Origin: Herbaspirillum sp. ST 5-3 | GTDB taxonomy: Bacteria > Pseudomonadota > Gammaproteobacteria > Burkholderiales > Burkholderiaceae_D | Assembly (NCBI RefSeq): GCF_004804275.1 | Contig: NZ_STGI01000001.1 | Span: 434,001-498,000, forward strand | Direction: 5' to 3' | Length of the DNA stretch: 64,000 nt | Part shown: one piece after another, positions 1-8,597 of the stretch | Layout: every line of letters begins with the position of its first letter | Position numbering within the stretch: the first letter of the stretch is position 1 | The notes under the pieces: model-generated | The model's input: only the letters and a program-made list of their open reading frames with translations | The model's database searches: none | What the model was told of the DNA's origin: nothing | Position numbers and translations under genes: made by a program

Positions 1-1
1 C

Positions 2-256
2 TTGATCGACGAGCCGAGCAAGGGCCTGGCGCCGGCAATCATTGCCAACATGATTGCGGCCTTTCGCGAACTGAAGCAGACCGATACGACCATCCTTCTG
101 GTCGAGCAGAATTTCAATTTCGCGAAGCAGCTCGGCGACACGGTGGCGGTGATGGATGACGGCAGGATCGTGCATCGCGGCCTGATGCAGGAACTGGCGG
201 AAGATGAAGAACTGCAGACACGCCTGCTGGGCTTGTCGCTGGCGGCACATCATTAG
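2..256 (+). CDS. livF: Branched-chain amino acid ABC transporter ATP-binding protein (3-prime part)
   Basis: Last 84 residues of an ABC ATPase that would power a branched-chain amino-acid type importer at the inner membrane. The window opens in the Walker B/D-loop region (LIDEPSKGLAP), followed by the LLVEQN switch-histidine-type segment and a short C-terminal tail; the Walker A and signature motifs lie upstream, outside the window. It ends 13 bp before livH on the same strand, so the genes are very probably co-transcribed. LivF rather than LivG is chosen from the SKGLAP/VEQNF pattern and the short tail. The substrate cannot be told from this piece. Confidence 0.88.
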   Translation: MIDEPSKGLAPAIIANMIAAFRELKQTDTTILLVEQNFNFAKQLGDTVAVMDDGRIVHRGLMQELAEDEELQTRLLGLSLAAHH

Positions 257-269
257 ACAGGAAAACAGG

Positions 270-1286
270 ATGGAACAAACCGCAACCATATCGACCGCGC
301 CACCGGCGGCGAAAAAAATCGACTGGGCGCCGCTTGCGCTGGTGCCCGCGCTCGCGCTGGCCGCACTGCCCTTCGTCGGCTCCACGCCCACCTGGGTGAC
401 GCTGACGGCGGCAGGGCTGGCGATGGGAATGATCATCTTCGTGATTGCCTCCGGCCTGACGCTCATCTTCGGCCTGATGGATGTGCTCAACTTCGGCCAC
501 GGCGTGTTCATCGCGCTGGGCGCCTTCGTCGCCGTGTCGGTGATGGGCGCGCTGCCGGAGTGGTCGAATGCGGAGAGCCTGGCGCAGAATCTCGGTGCGC
601 TCGGCGCGGCGATGCTGGTGGCGATGCTGGTGGCCGGTGTTCTCGGCGCCATCTTCGAACGCGTGCTGGTGCGCGTGGTCTACGGCCAGCACCTGAAGCA
701 GATCCTGATCACGATGGGCGGCATGGTGGTCGGCGAGGAATTGATCAAGGTATTCTGGGGGCCGCAGCAGATTCCGCTGCCGCTGCCGCCGTCGCTGCGT
801 GGCTCGGTCTTTCTGGGCGATGCCGCGATCGAGAAATATCGCCTGATGGCGGTGGTGGTCGGCCTGATCGTGTTCGCCGCGCTGGTGCTGATACTGAACC
901 GCACCAAGCTCGGCCTGCTGATCCGCGCCGGCGTGCAGGATCGCGAAATGGTCGAGAGTCTCGGTTATCGCATCCGCCGCCTGTTCGTCGGCGTGTTCAT
1001 CGCGGGTTCGGCACTGGCCGGACTCGGCGGCGTGATGTGGGGCCTGTATCAGCAGAACGTGATCCCGCAGATGGGCGCGCAAGTGAACGTGCTGATCTTC
1101 ATCGTGATCATCATCGGCGGGCTCGGCTCGACGGCGGGCTGCTTCCTTGGCGCGCTGCTGGTCGGATTGCTGGCCAATTACACCGGCTTCCTTGCGCCGA
1201 AGATTGCGCTCTTCTCCAACATTCTCCTGATGGTGGCCATCCTGTTGTGGCGTCCGCAGGGCGTTTATCCGGTGACCAACAAATGA
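270..1286 (+). CDS. livH: Branched-chain amino acid ABC transporter permease LivH
   Basis: Membrane permease of 338 aa, one half of the LivHM channel. It is hydrophobic throughout with about eight predicted membrane helices and carries the family-typical FGLMDVLNFGHG segment near residues 68-80 and a GGLGS motif towards the C terminus. I start at the ATG at 270, preceded by a purine-rich ACAGGAAAACAGG stretch; an in-frame start at 204 would lie inside livF. The stop overlaps the livM start by 4 bp (ATGA), indicating translational coupling. Family relatives also carry urea, amides or other amino acids, so the substrate is open. Confidence 0.93.
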   Translation: MEQTATISTAPPAAKKIDWAPLALVPALALAALPFVGSTPTWVTLTAAGLAMGMIIFVIASGLTLIFGLMDVLNFGHGVFIALGAFVAVSVMGALPEWSNAESLAQNLGALGAAMLVAMLVAGVLGAIFERVLVRVVYGQHLKQILITMGGMVVGEELIKVFWGPQQIPLPLPPSLRGSVFLGDAAIEKYRLMAVVVGLIVFAALVLILNRTKLGLLIRAGVQDREMVESLGYRIRRLFVGVFIAGSALAGLGGVMWGLYQQNVIPQMGAQVNVLIFIVIIIGGLGSTAGCFLGALLVGLLANYTGFLAPKIALFSNILLMVAILLWRPQGVYPVTNK

Positions 1287-2344
1287 TGACGCGCCTCCTT
1301 TCCCACGACCTGCCGCGCAGCCGCGTGCTGGCGGTGATCCTGACCGTGATCGTGCTCGGGCTTGCCTTCGCACCCTTCCTGTTTCCCGGCGCGAAGTCGA
1401 TGAACGTGGCGGCGAAGATCCTGATCTTCATCGTGCTGGTTGCGAGCTACGATTTGCTGCTCGGTTACACCGGCATCGTGTCCTTCGCACATACGATGTT
1501 CTTCGGCATCGGCGCATACGGCGTGGCCATCGCAAGCTCGCGCATGGGGCCGGGCTGGAGCAGTCTGTTGGTCGGCGTGCTGGGCGCGGTGGTGCTGTCG
1601 GTGCTGCTGTCGCTGGTGATCGGCCTGTTCTCGCTGCGGGTACGCGCGATTTTCTACGCCATGATCACGCTGGCGGTCGCGTCCGCGTTCCAGACACTGG
1701 CATCGCAGCTGTCCGAGATCACGGGCGGCGAGGACGGATTGAACTTCAAGCTGCCGGAGGTGCTCGCACCTTCATTTCAACTGAGCGAAGATCCTTTCCT
1801 CGGCGCCTGGCTGGACGGCAGGTTCATCACCTACTACCTGGTGTTCGTCGCGGCGGTCATTCTCTTTCTCGCGATGCTGCGCATTGTCAATTCACCCTTC
1901 GGCCATGTGCTCAAGGCCATCCGGGAAAACGATTTCCGCGCCGAAGCGATCGGCTATCGCATCGTGGTGTTCCGCACCTGGTCGAATGTACTGGCGGCTG
2001 TGTTCGCCACGCTGGCGGGATGTCTGCTCGCCATCTGGCTGCGCTACAACGGACCGGATACGTCGCTGTCCTTCGAGATCATGATCGACATCCTGCTGAT
2101 CGTGGTGATCGGCGGCATGGGCACGATGTATGGCGCGATCTGCGGCGCGACCGTTTTCCTGCTGGCACAGAGTTACCTGCAGGACCTGATGGCGCTGGCC
2201 GCGAATGCCACGCAGGCGGTGCCGGTCCTGTCCGCCCTGCTGTCGCCCGATCGCTGGTTGTTGTGGCTGGGCGTACTGTTTATCCTGTCGGTGTATTTCT
2301 TCCCGACCGGAATCGTCGGCAAACTTCGCACATGGAGGACGTGA
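1283..2344 (+). CDS. livM: Branched-chain amino acid ABC transporter permease LivM
   Basis: Second permease of the importer, 353 aa, highly hydrophobic. Typical LivM segments are visible: YDLLLGYTGIVSFAH near residue 55, a GEDGLNF-type loop near the middle, the cytoplasmic AIRENDFRAEAIGY coupling segment, and VVIGGMGTMYG near the C terminus. The ATG at 1283 overlaps the livH stop. A much longer open frame starting at 560 exists but is only the antiphase frame of livH. The stop overlaps the start of the next gene by one base, so all four genes form one operon. Confidence 0.93.
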   Translation: MMTRLLSHDLPRSRVLAVILTVIVLGLAFAPFLFPGAKSMNVAAKILIFIVLVASYDLLLGYTGIVSFAHTMFFGIGAYGVAIASSRMGPGWSSLLVGVLGAVVLSVLLSLVIGLFSLRVRAIFYAMITLAVASAFQTLASQLSEITGGEDGLNFKLPEVLAPSFQLSEDPFLGAWLDGRFITYYLVFVAAVILFLAMLRIVNSPFGHVLKAIRENDFRAEAIGYRIVVFRTWSNVLAAVFATLAGCLLAIWLRYNGPDTSLSFEIMIDILLIVVIGGMGTMYGAICGATVFLLAQSYLQDLMALAANATQAVPVLSALLSPDRWLLWLGVLFILSVYFFPTGIVGKLRTWRT

Positions 2345-3180
2345 TGCTTCCTGCTTCTCATTACCTGCGCTGCCGTGATCGTGAAATCCATTATGTCGAA
2401 TGGGGCGCGAAGGACGCGCCGCCGTTGATCATGTGGCATGGGCTGGCGCGCACCGGGCGCGATTTCGACGACATCGCGGCAGAACTTTCCGACACCTACC
2501 GCATCATCTGCCCCGACACCATAGGCCGCGGCCTGTCGCAATGGAGCCCGGATCCCGATGCGGAATATTGCCTCGCGTTCTATTCGAAGATCGCGCAATC
2601 GCTGGTGGACCAGCTGGGCTTTTCGCGCGTACGCTGGATCGGCACTTCGATGGGCGGCGCGATCGGGACGGTGGCGGGCGCAAGCACATTGAAGGGCCGC
2701 ATCAGCCACCTGGTGCTCAACGATAACGGCCCGTCGCTGGCCGCCGCCGCAATCGAGCGCATCAAGTCCTATGCGGGCAATCCGCCTCAGTTCGATACGG
2801 TGTCGGAACTCGAAGGCTTTTTCCGCACGGTATACAAGCCCTACGGCTGGCAAAGCGATGCGCAATGGCGGCGCATGACCGAAACCTCCACGCGCCGCAT
2901 GCCGAACGGCAAAGTGACGCCGCACTACGACCCCGCGATGGTGCGGCAGTTCATCGTTCACCCGAACGATTACGATCTTTGGAACGAATACGATGCCCTC
3001 GACATGCCGACGCTGGTACTGCGCGGCGCGGAATCGGATCTGCTGCTGCAGGAAACGGCCGATGAAATGAAGCGGCGCGGACCGAAGGCGCAGGTCGCGG
3101 TGATTCCCGGCTGCGGACATGCGCCCGCATTGAACGTACCCGAGCAAATTTCGCTGGTCCGAAACTTCCTCGCCGGCTGA
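2344..3180 (+). CDS. Alpha/beta-fold hydrolase coupled to the Liv importer
   Basis: Soluble hydrolase of 278 aa. Visible family features are the oxyanion-hole region WHGLARTG (residues 31-38), the nucleophile elbow GTSMGG with the catalytic serine, an acidic residue near RGAESDLL, and the C-terminal GCGHAP with the catalytic histidine. The start ATG overlaps the livM stop (TGATG), so translation is coupled to the importer. This suggests that the imported compound may be an ester, amide or acyl compound, or that the enzyme acts in its breakdown; that link is inference from position. The exact substrate cannot be assigned. Confidence 0.88.
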   Translation: MLPASHYLRCRDREIHYVEWGAKDAPPLIMWHGLARTGRDFDDIAAELSDTYRIICPDTIGRGLSQWSPDPDAEYCLAFYSKIAQSLVDQLGFSRVRWIGTSMGGAIGTVAGASTLKGRISHLVLNDNGPSLAAAAIERIKSYAGNPPQFDTVSELEGFFRTVYKPYGWQSDAQWRRMTETSTRRMPNGKVTPHYDPAMVRQFIVHPNDYDLWNEYDALDMPTLVLRGAESDLLLQETADEMKRRGPKAQVAVIPGCGHAPALNVPEQISLVRNFLAG

Positions 3181-3201
3181 TTGCCAATCAGTAAGCGGCC
3201 C

Positions 3202-3242
3202 GTGGCCCGGAAGATCCGCCGGGCCACACGTTCTTTCGCTTT
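3202..3242 (+). terminator. Intrinsic terminator after the liv-hydrolase operon
   Basis: A perfect 9-bp stem, GTGGCCCGG (3202-3210) with CCGGGCCAC (3219-3227), loop of 8 nt, followed by a moderately T-rich stretch (ACGTTCTTTCGCTTT). It sits 21 bp after the hydrolase stop and separates this operon from the MFS gene. Confidence 0.7.
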
Positions 3243-3287
3243 ACGCTAAACTCGTCCGTTCCTCCTCTGTTCCGGCGAGATTCCGAC

Positions 3288-4505
3288 ATGCTCACTGCCA
3301 CCCGCGCCCCGCAACTGAAAACCGTCCTGATCGCCAGCGGCCTGGTACTCACGCTCGCCATGGGCGTACGCCACGGCTTCGGATTCTGGCTGCAGCCGAT
3401 TTCCCAGGCACACGGCTGGACGCGCGAGACCTATTCGCTGGCGATGGCGCTGCAGAATCTGCTGTGGGGTGCGTTCGGGCCGTTTGCGGGCATGGCAGCG
3501 GACCGCTTCGGCACGGCGCGGGTGGTGATAGTCGGTGCCTTGTTCTATGTGGGCGGCCTGCTGTGGATGGCGATGGTGAACCAGCCGATGCTGTTCGTGA
3601 TCGGCTCCGGCGTCCTGATCGGTGCGGCGCTGGCCTGTACCGCATTCGGCGCGGTCAGCGGCATCATCGGGCGCGTCGCGCCGGACGAGAAACGCTCATG
3701 GGCATTCGGCATTTCGTCGGCCGCCAGCTCCATCGGCCAGTTCCTGATGATGCCGGTCGAGCAGCGGCTGATCTCATCCACCGGCTGGGATACCGCCTTC
3801 TTCATTCTCGCGGCGCTGGTCGCGATCGTGATGCTGCCGATGGCATTCGGCCTGCGCGAACTGCCGCATGACAAGGCGGCCGGGCATCATCAGAGCATGA
3901 AGGAAGCGATCAGGGAAGCCTTCTCGCATCGCCCCTTCCTCTTGCTGGTGGCGGGTTACTTCGTGTGCGGATTCCAGCTCGTGTTCATCGGCGTGCACAT
4001 GCCGTCCTACCTGAAGGACAAAGGCATCATGGACCCCGGCGTTGCGGTGATGGCGCTGGCGCTGATCGGCCTGTTCAATATTTTCGGGTCCTATTATGCG
4101 GGCAAGCTGGGCGGCTTCCTGCCCAAGCGTTACCTGCTCTCGTCCATCTATCTCACCCGCGCCATCGTAATCGCGCTGTTCCTGCTGGCGCCGCTCACGC
4201 AATGGTCGGTGTATATATTTGCCTCTGCGATGGGCCTGTTGTGGCTGTCGACCGTGCCGCTGACCAACGGCGTGATCGCCGGCATCTTCGGCGTGCGCTA
4301 TTTGTCGATGCTGTCGGGCTTCGTCTTCTTCTCGCACCAGGTCGGCAGCTTCATCGGCGTGTGGCTGGGCGGCTATCTGTTCACGCGTGACGGCAACTAC
4401 AACACGGTATGGGGCATCACGATCGCGCTCGGCGTATTCGCTGCGCTCGTGAATCTGCCGATCAACGAGAAGGCGATCGTGCGCCAGCACGTCGCGGTCG
4501 CCTGA
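3288..4505 (+). CDS. Major facilitator superfamily transporter
   Basis: Integral membrane carrier of 405 aa with about twelve hydrophobic helices. The loop after helix 2 reads GMAADRFGTARV, a form of the MFS motif A (GxxADRxGxR), and HGFGFWLQPISQAHGW near the N terminus resembles monocarboxylate/oxalate-type MFS proteins (OFA-like). The start is the ATG at 3288 after a terminator and a fresh intergenic region, so it probably has its own promoter. The next small gene follows after 16 bp. The substrate is not predictable beyond a small, perhaps anionic, organic molecule. Confidence 0.88.
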   Translation: MLTATRAPQLKTVLIASGLVLTLAMGVRHGFGFWLQPISQAHGWTRETYSLAMALQNLLWGAFGPFAGMAADRFGTARVVIVGALFYVGGLLWMAMVNQPMLFVIGSGVLIGAALACTAFGAVSGIIGRVAPDEKRSWAFGISSAASSIGQFLMMPVEQRLISSTGWDTAFFILAALVAIVMLPMAFGLRELPHDKAAGHHQSMKEAIREAFSHRPFLLLVAGYFVCGFQLVFIGVHMPSYLKDKGIMDPGVAVMALALIGLFNIFGSYYAGKLGGFLPKRYLLSSIYLTRAIVIALFLLAPLTQWSVYIFASAMGLLWLSTVPLTNGVIAGIFGVRYLSMLSGFVFFSHQVGSFIGVWLGGYLFTRDGNYNTVWGITIALGVFAALVNLPINEKAIVRQHVAVA

Positions 4506-4521
4506 GCGCCCGAGCACTATC

Positions 4522-4650
4522 ATGCGCGAGCAGATCAAACGCTTCCTGTTCGGCGTCGCCCTGGCGGCGGTGCTGGCGATCGGGTTTCTCGCCTACCTGC
4601 GCCCTTCCTTCATTGTCGATCTCGCCAACCGTATCTATCTATGCTTCTGA
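4522..4650 (+). CDS. Small single-span membrane protein (42 aa)
   Basis: Short frame from ATG 4522 to TGA 4650. The product starts MREQIKRFLFGVALAAVLA, a basic N terminus followed by one hydrophobic helix of about 18 residues, then a polar tail ending in RIYLCF. It begins 16 bp after the MFS stop and its last codons overlap the aminotransferase start (ATGCTTCTGA) by 10 bp, an arrangement typical of coupled genes. Function unknown. The tight packing and protein-like composition argue that it is real, but a chance frame is possible. Confidence 0.55.
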   Translation: MREQIKRFLFGVALAAVLAIGFLAYLRPSFIVDLANRIYLCF

Positions 4651-5822
4651 ATTCCTCCGCACCGCTCGCCCGTCCCATCGTGCAAAGCCTGGGCGCTTCG
4701 CGCATTCGTGAGGTCGCCAATGCCGGCATCGGCGTGAGCGACGTGCTGCCCTTCTGGTTCGGCGAACCGGACGAAGTCACGCCGGCCTTCATCCGCGACG
4801 CCGCAAGGGAAGCGCTCGACGCGGGCGATACCTTTTACACGCACAACTTCGGCATCCTGCCGCTGCGCGAGACCATTGCCGCCTACCTGTCCACGCTGCA
4901 CGGAAACGTCGATGTGAACCGCGTGGCCGTGACTTCTTCCGGCGTATCGGCATTGATGCTGCTGTCGCAACTCATCATCAACCCGGGCGACCGCGTGGTG
5001 GCCGTGACGCCGCTCTGGCCGAACCTGTTCGAGATCCCGAGAATCCTGGGCGCGGAAGTGGCGCGCGTGCCGCTGCAGTTCGGCCAAACTTGGGAACTCG
5101 ATGTCCAGCAATTGCTGGACGCGCTCACGCCGGGAACCAAAGCCCTGTTCCTCAATTCGCCGAACAATCCGACCGGCTGGGTCATCACCGCCGAGCAGCA
5201 GGAAATCGTCCTCGCGCATTGCCGCAAGCACGGCATCTGGATCCTCGCCGACGACGTGTACGAGCGGCTGGTCTATGACAACGCGAACCCCAAGGCCTGC
5301 GCACCGTCCTTTCTCGACATCGCCTCGGACGAAGACCGCATTGTCTCCGCCAACAGCTTCTCCAAGTCGTGGCTGATGACCGGCTGGCGGCTCGGCTGGG
5401 TGGTGGCACCGCCCGCCGTGATGGCCGACTTGGGCAAGCTGGTCGAGTACAACACTTCCTGCGCGCCCGGCTTCGTGCAACGCGCCGGCATTGCCGCCAT
5501 TCAGGGCGGCGAGGATGTGATCGCGCACACCGTCACCCGCTATCAGGCGGCGCGCGACTTCCTGTATGAGCGCCTTAACACCTTGCCCGGCGTAACCTCG
5601 CCCAAGCCGAAGGGCGCGATGTACCTCTTCTTCCGCGTGGAAGGCGCACAGGACACGCTGGACTTGTGCAAGCAGCTGGTGAGGGAAGCGAAGCTTGGAC
5701 TCGCGCCCGGCAATGCCTTCGGCACTGAGGGCGAGGGATATATCCGCTGGTGCTTTGCCAGTTCGCTGGAGCGGCTGGATGAGGGGGTGCAGCGGCTTGC
5801 GGGGTTTCTTGAGAAGCGCTGA
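4641..5822 (+). CDS. Pyridoxal-phosphate aminotransferase, class I/II
   Basis: Cytosolic fold-type I aminotransferase of 393 aa. The PLP lysine is K242 in SNSFSKSWLMTGWRLGW; the LNSPNNPTG segment (near residues 172-180) and DDVYERL with the cofactor-binding aspartate and tyrosine are also in place. Class I enzymes of this type use aspartate, aromatic or alanine-like donors; the sequence does not decide. It overlaps the small membrane gene and follows the MFS carrier, so carrier and enzyme may serve one amino-acid-related substrate (inference). The stop codon lies inside a hairpin. Confidence 0.92.
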   Translation: MLLNSSAPLARPIVQSLGASRIREVANAGIGVSDVLPFWFGEPDEVTPAFIRDAAREALDAGDTFYTHNFGILPLRETIAAYLSTLHGNVDVNRVAVTSSGVSALMLLSQLIINPGDRVVAVTPLWPNLFEIPRILGAEVARVPLQFGQTWELDVQQLLDALTPGTKALFLNSPNNPTGWVITAEQQEIVLAHCRKHGIWILADDVYERLVYDNANPKACAPSFLDIASDEDRIVSANSFSKSWLMTGWRLGWVVAPPAVMADLGKLVEYNTSCAPGFVQRAGIAAIQGGEDVIAHTVTRYQAARDFLYERLNTLPGVTSPKPKGAMYLFFRVEGAQDTLDLCKQLVREAKLGLAPGNAFGTEGEGYIRWCFASSLERLDEGVQRLAGFLEKR

Positions 5823-5838
5823 AGAAAAACTTCAGCGC
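5816..5838 (+). terminator. Hairpin overlapping the aminotransferase stop
   Basis: GCGCTGAAG pairs perfectly with CTTCAGCGC across an AAAAA loop; the stop codon TGA is part of the left arm. No clear T-tract follows, so it may be a weak terminator or an mRNA 3-prime end stabiliser between convergent genes. Confidence 0.4.
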
Positions 5839-5916
5839 GAAGAGTGCGGGCTCCGATGGATCTGATGGCGTACGGTTAACAAAACCGTGCATGCCTTGAA
5901 TATTCCGGAAGCCGGA

Positions 5917-7545
5917 TCAGTCATCGCCATTCGGCAACAAGGCCCCTAATTGTTTCTGCAATTGCGCGAAGCGTCGCTGATTTGGGGCAAGCTTGTCCGC
6001 ATGTAAAAGTGTTTTTCGTGCTTCCGTCGCCATCGTCGCATCTGCGCCGTTTTGCTCCATATACGCGATCAAAAGGTGGGCGTAATTGAACAATACGCGC
6101 ACATTCGACGGCAATACGCTCCTGGCATGCCGCATCCATTGCACCGCTTCCGCGAGCTTCCCCGCCTTCCACAGGATGACGCCGCGATCCATCAACTCGC
6201 TCGCTTCCCGACGTGCGGCGTTCACGATGTCGGCGCCTTGTTCGCTCATGCGTGCCTTGTCGAAGATCTGCTGCACTTCCAGCGCGAGCGGCACATTGTC
6301 GTGATTGTTCTTCACGACTTCCCTCAACAGTTCTACCGGTGCGTCCTTGACTCCGACGGCGAATAGCAGCCGTGCCATGTCCAGGCAGGTATCGGCGTCG
6401 GGCCGTTCATTGGTGTTGTCCAACAGCTCCGCCAGTTCATCACCGGACTTGCGCGCTTTCATCCAGTCGCCGCTTTCGTGATAGACCAGACCTTCCGTGA
6501 CCTTCGCCCGCAAGCGAATTTCTTCGGTGTCGAACTCCTTCTGAACGGTGGCCAGCAGTTGCAGCGCTTCCTTCGCCTGGTTCTTTTCCCCCCATACGCG
6601 CGCCAAGCCGAAATAGGCATCCGGCGTTTTCAGTACAGAGTGTTCCCCAATCTCCACGCTTTTGCGGAACGCCTTCTCGGCCACATCGAAGTGGCCCATC
6701 TTCAGCGCGATTGCGCCAAGGTTTTTCTGGCGCAGTACCGAATTGGGAGAGAGCTTCGCCGCACTTGCCAGCACCTGTTCCGCCTCGGCGAAGTGTCCCA
6801 GTTGAAGCTCCGCAAAGGCAAGCTGATCGTAGGCGTCCAGGTAGAAGACGTTTTCCTCGATCACTTCCTGCAAGAGTTGCCTTGCGCTTTCATATTCGCC
6901 GCTTTGCACGTGTATTTTCGCGATGCCGGTCTTCGCCCATACGAATTCCCGCTCGACCATGACTTGCTCGAAGACCGCGCGCGCATGCTCCGGCTCGCCG
7001 CTTTTCATGAGCAGGTTTGCCTTCATGCGCATCAGGTCCAGCGCGTGGAGTCGATCGGTCTCCAGGCGTTCGTGGCACAGCTCGACCGCTTTCAGATAAT
7101 CCTTGGCATCGTAGGCGCGGTCGATTTCCTGAAACACTTGCTTTCTCGCCCAGGCGCGGTTCAAGCGCGTCAGGAGAAAGGCTTCGGTGAGTGGTTTGAG
7201 CAGGTAGCCGTCCGGCTGGTATTCGGCGGCGCCCATCACCGATTCGACGTTCTTGACGCCAGACACCATGAGCCAGATACAGGCAGGTCCGACCAGGTCG
7301 CGGATCTTGGCCTCTTCCAGCACCTGCTGGCCATTCTTGCCACCACCGAGATGGTAGTCGCACAGCACGACATCGTACTTCTTCTTTCTCAGCATGCTGG
7401 CCGCGGCAGCGCCATTTTCCGCCTGGTCGATATAGCGCGCGCCCAGACTGTGCAGCATGTCGCGCAACATCTGGCACATGCTGGGAAAGTCATCGATCAG
7501 CAAGTACTGCTTGCTTATCCAATCGGTGATTTCACGCTTGTCCAT
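5917..7545 (-). CDS. Response regulator with long TPR effector region
   Basis: Protein of 542 aa. Residues 14-130 form a receiver domain: acidic pair in YLLIDDFPS, phospho-acceptor aspartate in VVLCDYHLGGGKNG, and the lysine in YLLKPL. The remaining 400 residues are helical repeats of TPR type (for example LGAIALKMGHFDVAEKAFRK and DAYDQLAFAELQLGHFAEAE). There is no DNA-binding or cyclase output, so the effect is probably through protein-protein contacts. It follows the histidine kinase gene by 21 bp on the same strand and is almost certainly its partner. Similar Rec-TPR proteins are known in beta- and gammaproteobacteria, but I cannot name a target. Confidence 0.88.
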   Translation of the reverse strand: MDKREITDWISKQYLLIDDFPSMCQMLRDMLHSLGARYIDQAENGAAAASMLRKKKYDVVLCDYHLGGGKNGQQVLEEAKIRDLVGPACIWLMVSGVKNVESVMGAAEYQPDGYLLKPLTEAFLLTRLNRAWARKQVFQEIDRAYDAKDYLKAVELCHERLETDRLHALDLMRMKANLLMKSGEPEHARAVFEQVMVEREFVWAKTGIAKIHVQSGEYESARQLLQEVIEENVFYLDAYDQLAFAELQLGHFAEAEQVLASAAKLSPNSVLRQKNLGAIALKMGHFDVAEKAFRKSVEIGEHSVLKTPDAYFGLARVWGEKNQAKEALQLLATVQKEFDTEEIRLRAKVTEGLVYHESGDWMKARKSGDELAELLDNTNERPDADTCLDMARLLFAVGVKDAPVELLREVVKNNHDNVPLALEVQQIFDKARMSEQGADIVNAARREASELMDRGVILWKAGKLAEAVQWMRHARSVLPSNVRVLFNYAHLLIAYMEQNGADATMATEARKTLLHADKLAPNQRRFAQLQKQLGALLPNGDD

Positions 7546-7566
7546 ACCTGTCCTTCATTCTTGCGT

Positions 7567-8262
7567 TCACGGCAAGCGCAGCACGAAACAACCGCCGCCG
7601 CAACTTCCGCCATTTTCCAGCGCAATGCTGCCATGGCGGCCGCGATGCTTGTGCGCCTTGGCGACCTCGCTCGAAAAATACAGACCCAGACCAGTACTGC
7701 CGGTCGTGAAATCGACGCCGCTGTCGATAGTCGCTCCCGCTTCCAGCATCGCCGGCGGAAACCCGCGACCGTTATCCTCCACGCGGATTTCCAGCAACTC
7801 GCCGACTTGATTGATGATTAAACGGATCTTGTCACTGGTGTAATGGATGGCATTGTTGAGGGCATGTCCGACGACGCCGACCACCAGGTCCTCGTCGAAA
7901 CACCAGATCAGTTCCGGCGGGTAGTCGGCCTCGAATGCGATGCCCTTGGCTTCGAGCAAAACGCGGTGTTGTGCTTCGATCTCTGCGACGAAATCGGCAA
8001 TGGCTTGTGGCTGGGGATCGAACGGATAAGAGGGACTGCCGACTCGTTTATACAAGGCCAGCAGCTGGATCAGATTGTCGTTCATGCGCCGCGTTTCATA
8101 CAGCAAGTGCACCACCTGCCGGTAGGCGGGCAGCGCTTGCACCGCAGGGTCGAGCAAGACCGCTTCAAGGGTACCGCTCAACATGCTGATGGAATTCTTC
8201 ATGTCGTGAGCGGCCGAGGCCAAAAATATCGGCAGATCGGGCTGGGGCGGATGGTCTTCCAT
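7567..8262 (-). CDS. Soluble sensor histidine kinase
   Basis: Small kinase of 231 aa without membrane segments. The phospho-acceptor box is AAHDMKNSISML near residue 19; the ATPase core shows the N box (GHALNNAIHY), G1 (VEDNGRGFP) and G2 (STGLGLYFS). No separate sensory domain is present, so the signal must come through a partner or through the short N terminus. It starts at the ATG at 8262 and ends 21 bp before the TPR response regulator, giving a two-gene operon. The HDxKN form of the H box is typical of orphan soluble kinases. Confidence 0.88.
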   Translation of the reverse strand: MEDHPPQPDLPIFLASAAHDMKNSISMLSGTLEAVLLDPAVQALPAYRQVVHLLYETRRMNDNLIQLLALYKRVGSPSYPFDPQPQAIADFVAEIEAQHRVLLEAKGIAFEADYPPELIWCFDEDLVVGVVGHALNNAIHYTSDKIRLIINQVGELLEIRVEDNGRGFPPAMLEAGATIDSGVDFTTGSTGLGLYFSSEVAKAHKHRGRHGSIALENGGSCGGGCFVLRLP

Positions 8263-8597
8263 GGTTCGCTCGCTACGAGGGCAGGAAATGCCGATGGGAT
8301 AGGCTGCCTAGACAAACTTTCCTATGAGCAACATCATAATACATGTCATTGGGGATCAAGTGCGATGCTTATCGGAGATTTTTCGTCATGCCCGAGGGCT
8401 AGCGAGGGAGCACCGTCTTGAGAAGCGCAAAAAATCTCGACGCGCCACAACTGTCGTTGGGGTGAACTACTGAGGTGTACAGCCCCCGTTTAACCGCCGT
8501 TCAGCCTTGAGAGCACATGTGCGGCAGCTTCCCAAACCCGCGAAAGCATACAATCGAGGTTAAGGAGAAATTCCCGTACGGTCGGTCGGAAGCGCAA
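8263..8597. other. Intergenic region between kinase and carbonic anhydrase
   Basis: About 335 bp without a supportable gene. It must hold the minus-strand promoter of the kinase-regulator operon on its left and the 3-prime end of the carbonic anhydrase transcript on its right. I see no clear repeat, RNA gene or strong hairpin. Confidence 0.5.

Noticed and set aside
114-1373. 419-codon minus-strand frame over livH
   Set aside because: Antisense shadow of the livF/livH/livM genes; product is His/Arg/Gln-rich low-complexity text without a family pattern.
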